A DNA stretch of 7,177 nt from Deltaproteobacteria bacterium CG07_land_8_20_14_0_80_60_11 (GTDB taxonomy: Bacteria; Desulfobacterota; Desulfobaccia; Desulfobaccales; 0-14-0-80-60-11): positions 3,532 through 10,708 of the forward strand of contig PEWM01000096.1 of assembly GCA_002779455.1 (NCBI GenBank), written 5' to 3'. The notes below the pieces were generated by a model. That model saw nothing but the letters and a program-made list of their open reading frames with translations, was not told where the DNA came from and made no database searches. Positions within the stretch are counted from its first letter, which is position 1. Every line of letters begins with the position of its first letter. Shown here piece by piece: positions 1-5,231 of the stretch. A program made the position numbers and the translations under genes.

Positions 1-446
1 CCGTAGATCACCTCGATGTTGCCGAATTCGCCCCGATGGTTAAGCAGGTGGTACAACGCCGGTCGCAAGGGCGCCAACCCCAGGCCCCCGGCGATAATCA
101 GGATGTCTTCGCCCGCCACCCGGTCCACCGGCCAGGGGACCCCGAAGGGACCCCGCACGCCCAGCACGCCCCCCCGCTTCAGGCGGCAAATGGCCCGGGT
201 GACGTTCCCCACGTCTCTGACGGTGTGCACCAGGGTTTCGGGACGGGAGGGATCGCCGCTGATGGAGATGGGCGCCTCGCCGGCCCCGAAGGCATAGAGC
301 ATGTTGAACTGGCCCGGGGCAAAGGCGAAGTTCGCCGCGCCGTCGGCTCGGGTCAGGTCCAGGGTGTAGGTGTCGGCGGTCTCCCGTTTCACTTTTCGGA
401 CCACAAAAGGGGTCGGAATCATCGGATCCGGCAGGTTTGCGGTCAT
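1..446 (-). CDS. FAD/NAD(P)-binding reductase subunit, hydrogenase/sulfur reductase gamma type (partial, N-terminal 148 aa)
   Basis: This is the N-terminal half of a ferredoxin-NADP reductase-fold flavoprotein that would pass electrons between NAD(P)H and a partner redox subunit in the cytoplasm. Reading from ATG at 446, residues 12-105 form an FAD-binding barrel with GQFNMLY (45-51), EAPISIS (57-63, in place of the classic RxYS flavin motif) and RGPFG (98-102). Residues 117-129 (IIAGGLGLAPLRP) are the start of the NAD(P)-binding domain. The EAPISIS and GGLGLAPLRP combination is what I know from gamma subunits of Ni-Fe hydrogenase/sulfhydrogenase and anaerobic sulfite reductase B. Full-length members are about 270-290 aa with a C-terminal Fe-S cysteine cluster, which would lie beyond the left edge. 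An AGGAAGG Shine-Dalgarno sits just before the ATG. The exact partner enzyme (hydrogenase, heterodisulfide reductase or sulfite reductase) cannot be told from this half. Confidence 0.88.
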   Translation of the reverse strand, partial: MTANLPDPMIPTPFVVRKVKRETADTYTLDLTRADGAANFAFAPGQFNMLYAFGAGEAPISISGDPSRPETLVHTVRDVGNVTRAICRLKRGGVLGVRGPFGVPWPVDRVAGEDILIIAGGLGLAPLRPALYHLLNHRGEFGNIEVIY

Positions 447-491
447 ATGCCTTCCTGGTATTCGATCCTGAGGATAACCCATAAATCTGCA

Positions 492-525
492 CTGCCCGGC
501 CGGGGCAGGAGCTGCTGTAGGCAGC
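492..525 (-). other. two tandem short hairpins in the leader of the flavoprotein gene
   Basis: Two perfect inverted repeats lie back to back in the 133-bp gap between the ADP-ribosylglycohydrolase stop and the flavoprotein ATG: CTGCCC/GGGCAG (492-497 and 503-508, 5-nt loop) and GCTGC/GCAGC (511-515 and 521-525, 5-nt loop). Neither is followed by a T-run in the minus direction, so an intrinsic terminator is unlikely. They may be an RNA-stability or attenuation element, or chance structure in GC-rich DNA. No convincing sigma70 promoter was seen in this gap, so read-through from upstream is possible. Confidence 0.3.
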
Positions 526-579
526 CAGGGACGGCCGCTCTACCGGTTCCTTTATGGCATTAAGTGAACAGTATTACCA

Positions 580-1503
580 TTAACCCAGGAGGGCCAGAGC
601 CAGCCTTTCAATGAGGCCCTGGTTTTCCAGTTTTTCCCGCCAGAGAGCGGTGATGCCCGCCACTCCCAGGTAAGCCCCGGATATGGCCCCCGCCATAGCC
701 CCCAGGGTATCCCGGTCGCCGCCGCTCAGCACCGCGCCCAGGAGGCAGTCCTCAAAGGAGTGGGGATGGGCCAGAAAGGCATAGATGGCAAACGGCAGGG
801 ATTCGTGGATCCTGACCGATTGCCCCAAAATTCTGGCGGCCTCCGGTCCGGGAACCTTACCCTTCAACAATGTCCTCACCAGGGACAATTTCTCCTTGAT
901 CTCCGGGGTTTTGGCCAGCGCGAGCATCCGCCTTAAAAAAGCGTCCCGGGGAAAAGGTTTTCCCGGGTCCAGGTGCACCGCCATGGCCACCGCGGCGGCC
1001 TGGACTGCGGCCCCATCCTGGGCCAGGGGATGGGCGTGGGTGATTGCGGCGGCGGCCGCGGCCTTGTCATACAGGTCCGGGGCGTCGTGAAAGAACAGAC
1101 CCAAGGGGGCCACCCGCATGGCTGCCCCGTTGCCCTGGGAGCCCTGGCCGCCAAACAAACTCCGGGCCGCCTCCTCGTAAGTGAGGCCCGACTTTTCCAC
1201 CAGATGAAAGATGCTGGGCGGCCCGGAAGCATAACCCCGCCATGGTTCCCGGTTGAAATGGCGGTGAAAGGTCCGGCCCAGGTGGTGGGGGTCCAGGTCG
1301 CCCCTCTCTGCCAGGGATTCGGCCAGCCCTATGGCCATGGCCGTGTCGTCCGTATAGCGCAGGACGGGGGCGGCAGCAATGGCGGCCCGGAGCCGGCCTT
1401 CTTCCGGGAAGCGAAAGGCCAACTCCCCGATGGCATCCCCCAGGGCGCTGCCGAGCATGCACCCCAGATATTTGCCCCACAGCTTGGCTTTGGTTGCCTG
1501 CAT
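580..1503 (-). CDS. ADP-ribosylglycohydrolase family protein (ARH/DraG type)
   Basis: This 307-aa protein belongs to the ADP-ribosyl-glycohydrolase (DraG/ARH) family, cytoplasmic Mg-dependent enzymes that remove ADP-ribose from proteins or small molecules. The family signature is complete in order: GSALGDAIGE (18-27), YTDDTAM (50-56) supplying metal-binding Thr/Asp/Asp, GNGAAMRVAPLG (124-135), THAHP (155-159), and GGDRDTLGAMAGAISGAYLG (261-280) supplying the second metal-binding Asp pair and Thr. In many relatives the last motif reads GGDTDT, so Arg264 replaces Thr while both Asp residues stay. The length is normal for the family. There is no signal peptide. The gene starts 21 bp after the phosphatase stop codon, which suggests one mRNA. 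A run of six alanines precedes THAHP. The substrate is unknown: DraG-type reversal of Arg-ADP-ribosylation, ARH3-type Ser/ADP-ribose hydrolysis, or an unrelated ADP-ribosyl compound are all possible. Confidence 0.93.
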   Translation of the reverse strand: MQATKAKLWGKYLGCMLGSALGDAIGELAFRFPEEGRLRAAIAAAPVLRYTDDTAMAIGLAESLAERGDLDPHHLGRTFHRHFNREPWRGYASGPPSIFHLVEKSGLTYEEAARSLFGGQGSQGNGAAMRVAPLGLFFHDAPDLYDKAAAAAAITHAHPLAQDGAAVQAAAVAMAVHLDPGKPFPRDAFLRRMLALAKTPEIKEKLSLVRTLLKGKVPGPEAARILGQSVRIHESLPFAIYAFLAHPHSFEDCLLGAVLSGGDRDTLGAMAGAISGAYLGVAGITALWREKLENQGLIERLALALLG

Positions 1504-1524
1504 AAACCTGGTCTTCCTGGTCTG

Positions 1525-1941
1525 TTAAGGCCCGGACTTTTCCCCCCGGCAGAGTTCCCGGATGATCAACTGGTTGATGGCGTCCCGGCTCCGGCGGTAC
1601 GCCTCCAGGCCGCCCCCGAAGGGGTCCGGCGCCGGTCGCTTTAGCACTCTAACCGCGCCATCCGTGGGGATGCACCCTTGCCCAGAATGGTCGGAAAGAT
1701 TGATCAGGAGACGATACTCCGTAAGGTCAAACTCTTCCAGCCCCTTGGAGTGCAGGCCCGCCAGGCTCACCCCCATTTCGGCCAGCACCTCCAGGGTCTC
1801 CGGGGCCACAAAACCCAACGGCTTGACCCCGGCGGAGGCCGCCTCCCAGCGATCCCCGCACCGGTGCCGGGCCAGGGCCTCCGCCATGATGCTGCGGCAG
1901 GAGTTTCCCAGGCAGATGAAGAGTACTTTGGGTTTCGGCAT
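1525..1941 (-). CDS. low-molecular-weight protein tyrosine phosphatase / ArsC-like protein
   Basis: This is a 138-aa cytoplasmic protein of the low-molecular-weight phosphatase fold. The P-loop CLGNSCRS (10-17) gives the CX5R nucleophile loop with Cys10 and Arg16, and APDPFGG (104-110) carries the general-acid Asp106-Pro pair. The C-terminal EAYRRSRDAI helix is typical. The NSCRS loop resembles thioredoxin-coupled arsenate reductases. Bacillus-type ArsC needs a Cys82/Cys89 relay pair, and only Cys90 is seen here, so phosphatase activity is as likely as arsenate reduction. I chose the ATG at 1941 because MPKPKVLFIC is the normal family N-terminus. An in-frame ATG at 1983 would add 14 residues that simply translate a palindromic repeat (1957-1977). 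The RBS is weak (CCAGG). The gene probably shares a transcript with the ADP-ribosylglycohydrolase that follows. Confidence 0.9.
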   Translation of the reverse strand: MPKPKVLFICLGNSCRSIMAEALARHRCGDRWEAASAGVKPLGFVAPETLEVLAEMGVSLAGLHSKGLEEFDLTEYRLLINLSDHSGQGCIPTDGAVRVLKRPAPDPFGGGLEAYRRSRDAINQLIIRELCRGEKSGP

Positions 1942-1956
1942 GGCGCCTGGTTTCCC

Positions 1957-1977
1957 GCACAGGCGAGACGCCTGTGC
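1957..1977. repeat. perfect REP-like palindrome upstream of the phosphatase gene
   Basis: GCACAGGCG (1957-1965) and CGCCTGTGC (1969-1977) are exact reverse complements separated by only AGA, giving a 9-bp stem with a 3-nt loop. Such short, very stable palindromes placed between genes resemble REP elements, dispersed non-coding repeats sometimes mobilised by RAYT transposases. From memory, closely similar sequences recur in intergenic DNA of many environmental bacteria. It lies 15 bp before the chosen phosphatase start and is in frame with a spurious upstream ATG. Only one copy is in this window, so its repeat status is an inference. Confidence 0.6.
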
Positions 1978-1995
1978 CACCAATCTTTTTTTACA

Positions 1996-2031
1996 GGGGG
2001 CTGGGAGGGGAGTTTGGGGGGAGGGCGGGGG
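1996..2031 (+). other. dense G-run tract, potential G-quadruplex
   Basis: Within 36 bases the plus strand has runs of 5, 3, 4, 6, 3 and 5 guanines (1996-2000, 2003-2005, 2007-2010, 2016-2021, 2023-2025, 2027-2031) separated by loops of 1 to 5 bases. This satisfies the usual four-run G-quadruplex pattern several times over. The flanking genes are read from the other strand, so the G-rich strand is their template strand and the mRNA would be C-rich. No coding frame here looks real. It could also be plain low-complexity DNA. Confidence 0.5.
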
Positions 2032-2061
2032 AACCTCTTACGAAAAAATCCCCCGGCCCTC
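2021..2061 (-). terminator. candidate hairpin after the alcohol dehydrogenase gene (weak terminator)
   Basis: GAGGGCGGGGG (2021-2031) can pair with CCCCCGGCCCTC (2050-2061) with one bulged base, forming an 11-bp GC stem with an 18-nt loop. It begins 10 bp after the dehydrogenase stop on the minus strand. No T-run follows the 3' arm (the run of six T lies in the loop), so it is not a standard intrinsic terminator. It may instead protect the mRNA end or be part of an intergenic repeat. It shares bases with the G-run tract. Confidence 0.35.
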
Positions 2062-2071
2062 GCCTCAAATT

Positions 2072-3085
2072 TTACTCTTCCCCCACCACCAGCACCGCCG
2101 CCCCCTGGATCTGGCCCCGGCGCAGCCGGTCCAGGGCCTCGTTGGCCTGCTGCAAGGGAAAGGTCGAAACCAAGGTTCTGACCGGCACCCGGGGGGCGAG
2201 ATCAAGAAACTCCTCGCCGTCGGCCCGGGTCAGGTTGGCCACCGAACGGACCACCCGTTCCCCCCAGAGAAGGTCATAGGAAAACGACGGAATATCGCTC
2301 ATGTGGATGCCGCCGCTGACCACCACCCCGCCTTTGGCCGAGGCCCTCAGGGCCGCGGGGATGAGCGCGCCCACCGGCGCAAAAATAATGGCCGCGTCCA
2401 GTTCCTCCGGGGGCAACTCGTCGGAATTCCCGGCCCACACCGCCCCCAGCCGCCGGGCGAACTCCTGGGTCTCGGCGTCCCCCGGCCGGGTGAAGGCATA
2501 GACCTTTTTCCCCTGGTACACCGCGATCTGAACGGTGATGTGGGCTGCGGCCCCGAACCCGTAGATTCCCAACCGCTCCCCGGCGTCACGGGCCATGCGG
2601 TAGGAGCGGTAGCCGATCAGCCCGGCGCACAGAAGCGGCGCGGCCTCGGCGTCGCCGTAGGCCGGGGGCAGGGGAAAACTGTAGCGCTGGTGGGCGACGG
2701 CGTATTCGGCGTAGCCCCCGTCCAGGGTGTAGCCGGTGAACCCGGGGTTATCGCACAGGTTCTCCCGGCCCCCCCGGCAATAGCGGCAGGCGCCGCAGGT
2801 GTACCCCAGCCACGGTACCCCGAGGCGCTCTCCCACCCGGAACTGCCGGACTTGACTCCCGGCCGCCACCACCGTGCCCACGATTTCATGGCCCAGGATC
2901 AGGGGCAGTTTGGGGTGGGGCAGTTCCCCATCCACCACGTGCAGGTCCGTGCGGCAGACCCCGCAGGCGTGGACCCGGATAAGTACCTGCTCCGGACCGG
3001 GTTGAGGCGCCGGCGCTTTCCGCCATTTCAGGGGCTGCCCCGGCGCCTCCAGCACCATGGCTTGCATGGTTTCCGGCTTGGTCAT
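2072..3085 (-). CDS. zinc-dependent alcohol dehydrogenase family protein
   Basis: This is a 337-aa medium-chain dehydrogenase that oxidises alcohols or reduces aldehydes with NAD(P) in the cytoplasm. The catalytic zinc ligands are Cys44 (GVCRTDLH), His66 with Glu67 (GHE) and probably Cys153. The structural-zinc lobe is CGACRYCRGGRENLC with Cys97, Cys100, Cys103 and Cys111. The nucleotide-binding turn is GFGAAAH (176-182), unlike the usual GxGGxG. Together with FAPVGALIPAALRA, GGIHMSDIPSF and SVANLTR it matches what I remember of the 'adh_fam_2' (TIGR02822) subgroup of zinc alcohol dehydrogenases. The length is normal. I chose the ATG at 3085, which has a G-rich Shine-Dalgarno (GGGGGTG) a few bases upstream; an ATG at 3145 would add 20 residues with no homology feel, and ATG 3067 is also possible. 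The gene stands alone next to its own candidate promoter. Its substrate is unknown. Confidence 0.93.
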   Translation of the reverse strand: MTKPETMQAMVLEAPGQPLKWRKAPAPQPGPEQVLIRVHACGVCRTDLHVVDGELPHPKLPLILGHEIVGTVVAAGSQVRQFRVGERLGVPWLGYTCGACRYCRGGRENLCDNPGFTGYTLDGGYAEYAVAHQRYSFPLPPAYGDAEAAPLLCAGLIGYRSYRMARDAGERLGIYGFGAAAHITVQIAVYQGKKVYAFTRPGDAETQEFARRLGAVWAGNSDELPPEELDAAIIFAPVGALIPAALRASAKGGVVVSGGIHMSDIPSFSYDLLWGERVVRSVANLTRADGEEFLDLAPRVPVRTLVSTFPLQQANEALDRLRRGQIQGAAVLVVGEE

Positions 3086-3147
3086 GCTGCACCCCCCGTT
3101 TTCCCCGCCACTCTGCCGATCATGCGGTTCAAGGCAGTCTCTCACCC

Positions 3148-3176
3148 ACCATAAGGATTTCTGAGGACGCCAGCAA
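3148..3176 (-). promoter_or_regulatory. candidate sigma70 promoter for the alcohol dehydrogenase gene
   Basis: On the minus strand TTGCTG (3176-3171) and TATGGT (3153-3148) are separated by 17 bp, matching 3/6 and 4/6 of the -35 and -10 consensus. Transcription would start near 3141, giving a leader of about 55 nt before the ATG at 3085. The match is modest. Confidence 0.35.
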
Positions 3177-3189
3177 GATAAAAATACGC

Positions 3190-3224
3190 CGGGAGAAAAA
3201 ATCCCGCTCCCCGGTTGCTACCGG
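3190..3224. other. two short inverted repeats in the divergent spacer
   Basis: CGGGA/TCCCG (3190-3194 and 3202-3206, A-rich 7-nt loop) and CCGGT/ACCGG (3211-3215 and 3220-3224, 4-nt loop) lie midway between the two divergent candidate promoters. They could be protein-binding half-sites or chance dyads in GC-rich DNA. No T-run follows on either strand. Confidence 0.25.
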
Positions 3225-3243
3225 GACGGAGGAACCCGCCGGG

Positions 3244-3269
3244 GGGCAACCAATCCGGGCCGGTTGCCC
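3244..3269. promoter_or_regulatory. candidate operator: perfect 8-bp dyad overlapping a -35 box
   Basis: GGGCAACC (3244-3251) and GGTTGCCC (3262-3269) are exact inverted repeats with a 10-bp spacer, so equivalent half-site positions are about 18 bp apart (roughly two helical turns), which suits a dimeric helix-turn-helix regulator. The right half-site contains the TTGCCC that serves as the -35 element of the candidate promoter for the DUF169 gene, so bound protein would be expected to repress or modulate it. The regulator is not encoded in this window. Confidence 0.4.
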
Positions 3270-3292
3270 GACCCGGCAAATTGTGCTACAAG
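3264..3292 (+). promoter_or_regulatory. candidate sigma70 promoter for the DUF169 gene
   Basis: TTGCCC (3264-3269) and TACAAG (3287-3292) are spaced by exactly 17 bp, each matching 4/6 of consensus, and TG at 3284-3285 gives an extended -10. The start site would fall near 3299, leaving a leader of about 35 nt that ends in a GGAG Shine-Dalgarno (3324-3327). Confidence 0.45.
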
Positions 3293-3333
3293 GGGTCTAT
3301 GAACCATAGCTATCTAACCAGACGGAGTCTCCC

Positions 3334-4059
3334 ATGACCGCTTTCAAGACCATGGCCCAAGACCTGGTGGCCGGCCTGTCGCTCACCTATGAGCCCGTGG
3401 GCGTCACCCTCTACCGGGAAACCGACCCTCTCCCCGCGGACCTGGCTTTTGCTCAGGAAAACCTGAAGAGCTACTGCCAGGCCCTGGCCCTGGCCGGGGG
3501 TGGCCGCACCCTGCTTTTAGCCAAAGAGCAGATGGGCTGCAAGCTGGGCACTTCGGTGCTGGGGTTCGAGAAAGACTCGGAGGCCTTCCTGGATGACGGC
3601 GTCCTGGAGAAATACGGCGTGGGCCTCTACGGCACCGAAGCGGCGTCCGCCGCCACCATCCTTCACTCCACCTACCTGGAGCAAGGCAAGACCCGGGCGG
3701 TCCTCATCGCCCCCCTGGCTACCTTCCGGGAGCCGCCCCAGGTGGTGGTGTTCACGGCCAACAGCGAGCAGGTCATGTGGCTCCTCTACGCGGTGAACTA
3801 CGACCAAGGCGGCAGAATAAACCTGCCCCAGTCGGGCGGGGCGTTAGGGGGCTGCGCCGATATCACCGCCCTGCCCCTGCTCCAGGGGGTCCCCAACGTC
3901 ACCTTTCTCGGTCTGGGGTGCCGTCTGAAGTCGGGCCTCAACGCCTGCCACCTCATGCTGGGCGCCCCCGGGAACACTTTGGCGGCGATACATCAGCACG
4001 TCCTGGACATGGCCAAGCCCATCGCCATGCTCAAAAACGCCCGGGGGGGAGACAACTAA
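3334..4059 (+). CDS. DUF169 domain-containing protein
   Basis: This 241-aa soluble protein matches the DUF169 family, which is common in anaerobic bacteria and archaea and has no established function that I can name. Characteristic pieces are EPVGVTLYR (20-28), SYCQAL (46-51), MGCKLGTSVLGF (67-78), GGCADITALPLLQGVPNVTFLGLGCRLKSGL (172-202, key residues Cys174 and Cys196) and Cys205. Cysteines 48, 69, 174 and 196 sit in the conserved motifs, so a metal or Fe-S cofactor is plausible but unproven. There is no signal peptide or membrane segment, and the length is typical. The ATG at 3334 has GGAG six bases upstream. It is a single-gene plus-strand unit facing a minus-strand block, with its own candidate promoter and operator. 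No clear terminator follows: 4060-4117 shows only a tiny CCCG/CGGG dyad (4102-4112) without a T-run. Confidence 0.9.
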   Translation: MTAFKTMAQDLVAGLSLTYEPVGVTLYRETDPLPADLAFAQENLKSYCQALALAGGGRTLLLAKEQMGCKLGTSVLGFEKDSEAFLDDGVLEKYGVGLYGTEAASAATILHSTYLEQGKTRAVLIAPLATFREPPQVVVFTANSEQVMWLLYAVNYDQGGRINLPQSGGALGGCADITALPLLQGVPNVTFLGLGCRLKSGLNACHLMLGAPGNTLAAIHQHVLDMAKPIAMLKNARGGDN

Positions 4060-4117
4060 ACCTGTTGCAAAACCTCGTTTCTTAAAGCGCCTTGGACCCT
4101 CCCCGCGGCGGGCTGAT

Positions 4118-4307
4118 TTACTTCCGGAGCCTTTTCCTGAGCCCGAAAACGCCCACCAGGCCGGAACCCAGCAGCAGCAACGTTCCCGACACCGGCACGT
4201 TAGCTCCCGCATCGGACACGTAGGCGTCGGTGTAATCGCCGGAGCTCCCTATCTGCCACGCCCTATCGGCCTTGCTGTGCAGGCTCGGCGACGGGCTTAT
4301 ATGAGCG
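4118..4307 (-). pseudogene. orphan C-terminal tail of a PEP-CTERM sorting-domain protein (remnant)
   Basis: The minus-strand frame ending at 4118 closes with a textbook PEP-CTERM-like anchor: VPVSGTLLLLGSG, then a short hydrophobic stretch and a basic end LRKRLRK (coded by 4118-4198). Full proteins carrying this tail have an N-terminal signal peptide and are exported and processed by an exosortase. Here only about 60 residues remain before the frame runs into the end of the TPR gene at 4308. The frame's only ATG (4459) lies inside that gene in another reading frame and would give no signal peptide. I therefore read it as the 3' end of a PEP-CTERM gene whose front was lost or replaced. A rival reading is a frameshifted extension of the TPR protein, which is less likely because that protein is already lipid-anchored. 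The left boundary is certain (stop codon); the right boundary is a guess. Confidence 0.55.
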
Positions 4308-5231
4308 TCACCAGGAAGAACCGGGTTGGGCTCGCTTTTCGAATCGTTCCAGGGAGTGGCCCAGCCGGCCCTGCCGGTTGACTTCCTGGAGCCGTTGCAG
4401 ACACCTGGATAACCGGGCCTTTTCCCCCAGGCCGGCGTAGACGTCGAAGGCCCGGACATAGTTATCCCAGGCCTGAGCCAGGTCCCCCCGGATCTGATAC
4501 GCCTCGCCCAGATAAAACAGGTCCGCGGCCATGGCGGCCCGGTTCAGGATGGACCGGTCGGTGGTGAGGGCTTGGGTGAACATCTCCAGGGCCTGGCCGG
4601 TGTCCCCCCGGGCCAGGTGCAGCCGGCCCCGGTGATGGCAGAGGGCGCCCTTGAGTTCCGGCGTGGTGGCGAGGGGTTGGGCCCGGGTGAGAAAGTCCTG
4701 AGCCGGGGCCGGATCATCCTGGTCCAGATAAAAACTGGCCCACTGGAGGTACACCCGTCCCAGGGCCGGCGGGGAACCGGACTGCCGGGCCGCATCCTGG
4801 GCCGTTAGCAGGTGCTGGGAGGCTGCCGCCGGATTGCCTTGCTTTACGGCCACGGTGGCCAGGTTGGCCTGGTTGATGCTGGCCGCCGCGAACTGTTGCC
4901 GGTCCTGGTTCAGGTTGTAGGCCTGGGTGAAGTGGTCCCGGGCCTTCGGATAATCTCCCTCCTCCAGGGCCACGGCCCCCAGGTTGTTGAGCTGTTGCGC
5001 CGTCCCCTCGGGGTAATCCACGGACCGGCTCATGGTCAGGGCCCGGGAGAAATTCCGGGAGGCCCGCTTCAGTTCCCCCCGGGAAAATAATTCCTCCCCC
5101 GCGATCGAGATCTCATTGATGCGCTGCACCTGCTGGGCGAACGGGTCCGGTTTGGCGGCGCAGCCGCCCACCAGCAGGGCCGCCAGCCCGAGCCGGGCCC
5201 AGCGGCTAAGGAAGGGTGCGCGGCGCCACAT
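4308..5231 (-). CDS. TPR-repeat lipoprotein
   Basis: This 307-aa exported protein has a basic N-terminus, a short hydrophobic segment and a lipobox (LLVGGC, Cys24 lipidated, followed by Ala-Ala), so it should be a membrane-anchored lipoprotein facing the periplasm. Residues 43-280 are helical tetratricopeptide-type repeats. Recognisable units include AGEELFSRGELKRASRNFSRAL (44-65), NNLGAVALEEGDYPKARDHFTQA (82-104), a repeat at 120-145, LHLARGDTGQALEMFTQAL (204-222) and FYLGEAYQIRGDLAQAWDNYVRAF (239-262). TPR arrays bind other proteins. The ATG at 5231 lies 26 bp inside the end of the MCE gene and has no strong Shine-Dalgarno, which points to translational coupling. The pairing suggests it assists the MCE protein in lipid or envelope transport, perhaps as the periplasmic or outer-membrane partner; that role is inferred. 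No close functional homologue is recognised. Confidence 0.87.
   Translation of the reverse strand: MWRRAPFLSRWARLGLAALLVGGCAAKPDPFAQQVQRINEISIAGEELFSRGELKRASRNFSRALTMSRSVDYPEGTAQQLNNLGAVALEEGDYPKARDHFTQAYNLNQDRQQFAAASINQANLATVAVKQGNPAAASQHLLTAQDAARQSGSPPALGRVYLQWASFYLDQDDPAPAQDFLTRAQPLATTPELKGALCHHRGRLHLARGDTGQALEMFTQALTTDRSILNRAAMAADLFYLGEAYQIRGDLAQAWDNYVRAFDVYAGLGEKARLSRCLQRLQEVNRQGRLGHSLERFEKRAQPGSSW

Noticed and set aside
40..492. Minus-strand 150-aa open frame overlapping the flavoprotein gene
   Set aside because: Its product is rich in Arg/Gly/Pro low-complexity sequence, and the frame one base over gives the clear FAD/NAD-binding protein from ATG 446.
1044..1060. GCG/GCC-rich microsatellite
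   Set aside because: It encodes six alanines within the ADP-ribosylglycohydrolase and uses mixed GCC/GCG/GCA codons, so it is not a true simple repeat.
1942..1983. Upstream start for the phosphatase adding 14 residues
   Set aside because: The added residues translate the palindromic repeat; the family N-terminus begins at ATG 1941.
1562..3154. 530-aa plus-strand open frame across the phosphatase and dehydrogenase genes
   Set aside because: It is an antisense shadow of two well-recognised genes in GC-rich DNA, with Pro/Arg/Gly-rich sequence and no domain.
4060..4117. Bidirectional terminator between the convergent DUF169 gene and PEP-CTERM remnant
   Set aside because: Only a 4-bp dyad was found and no T-run on either strand.
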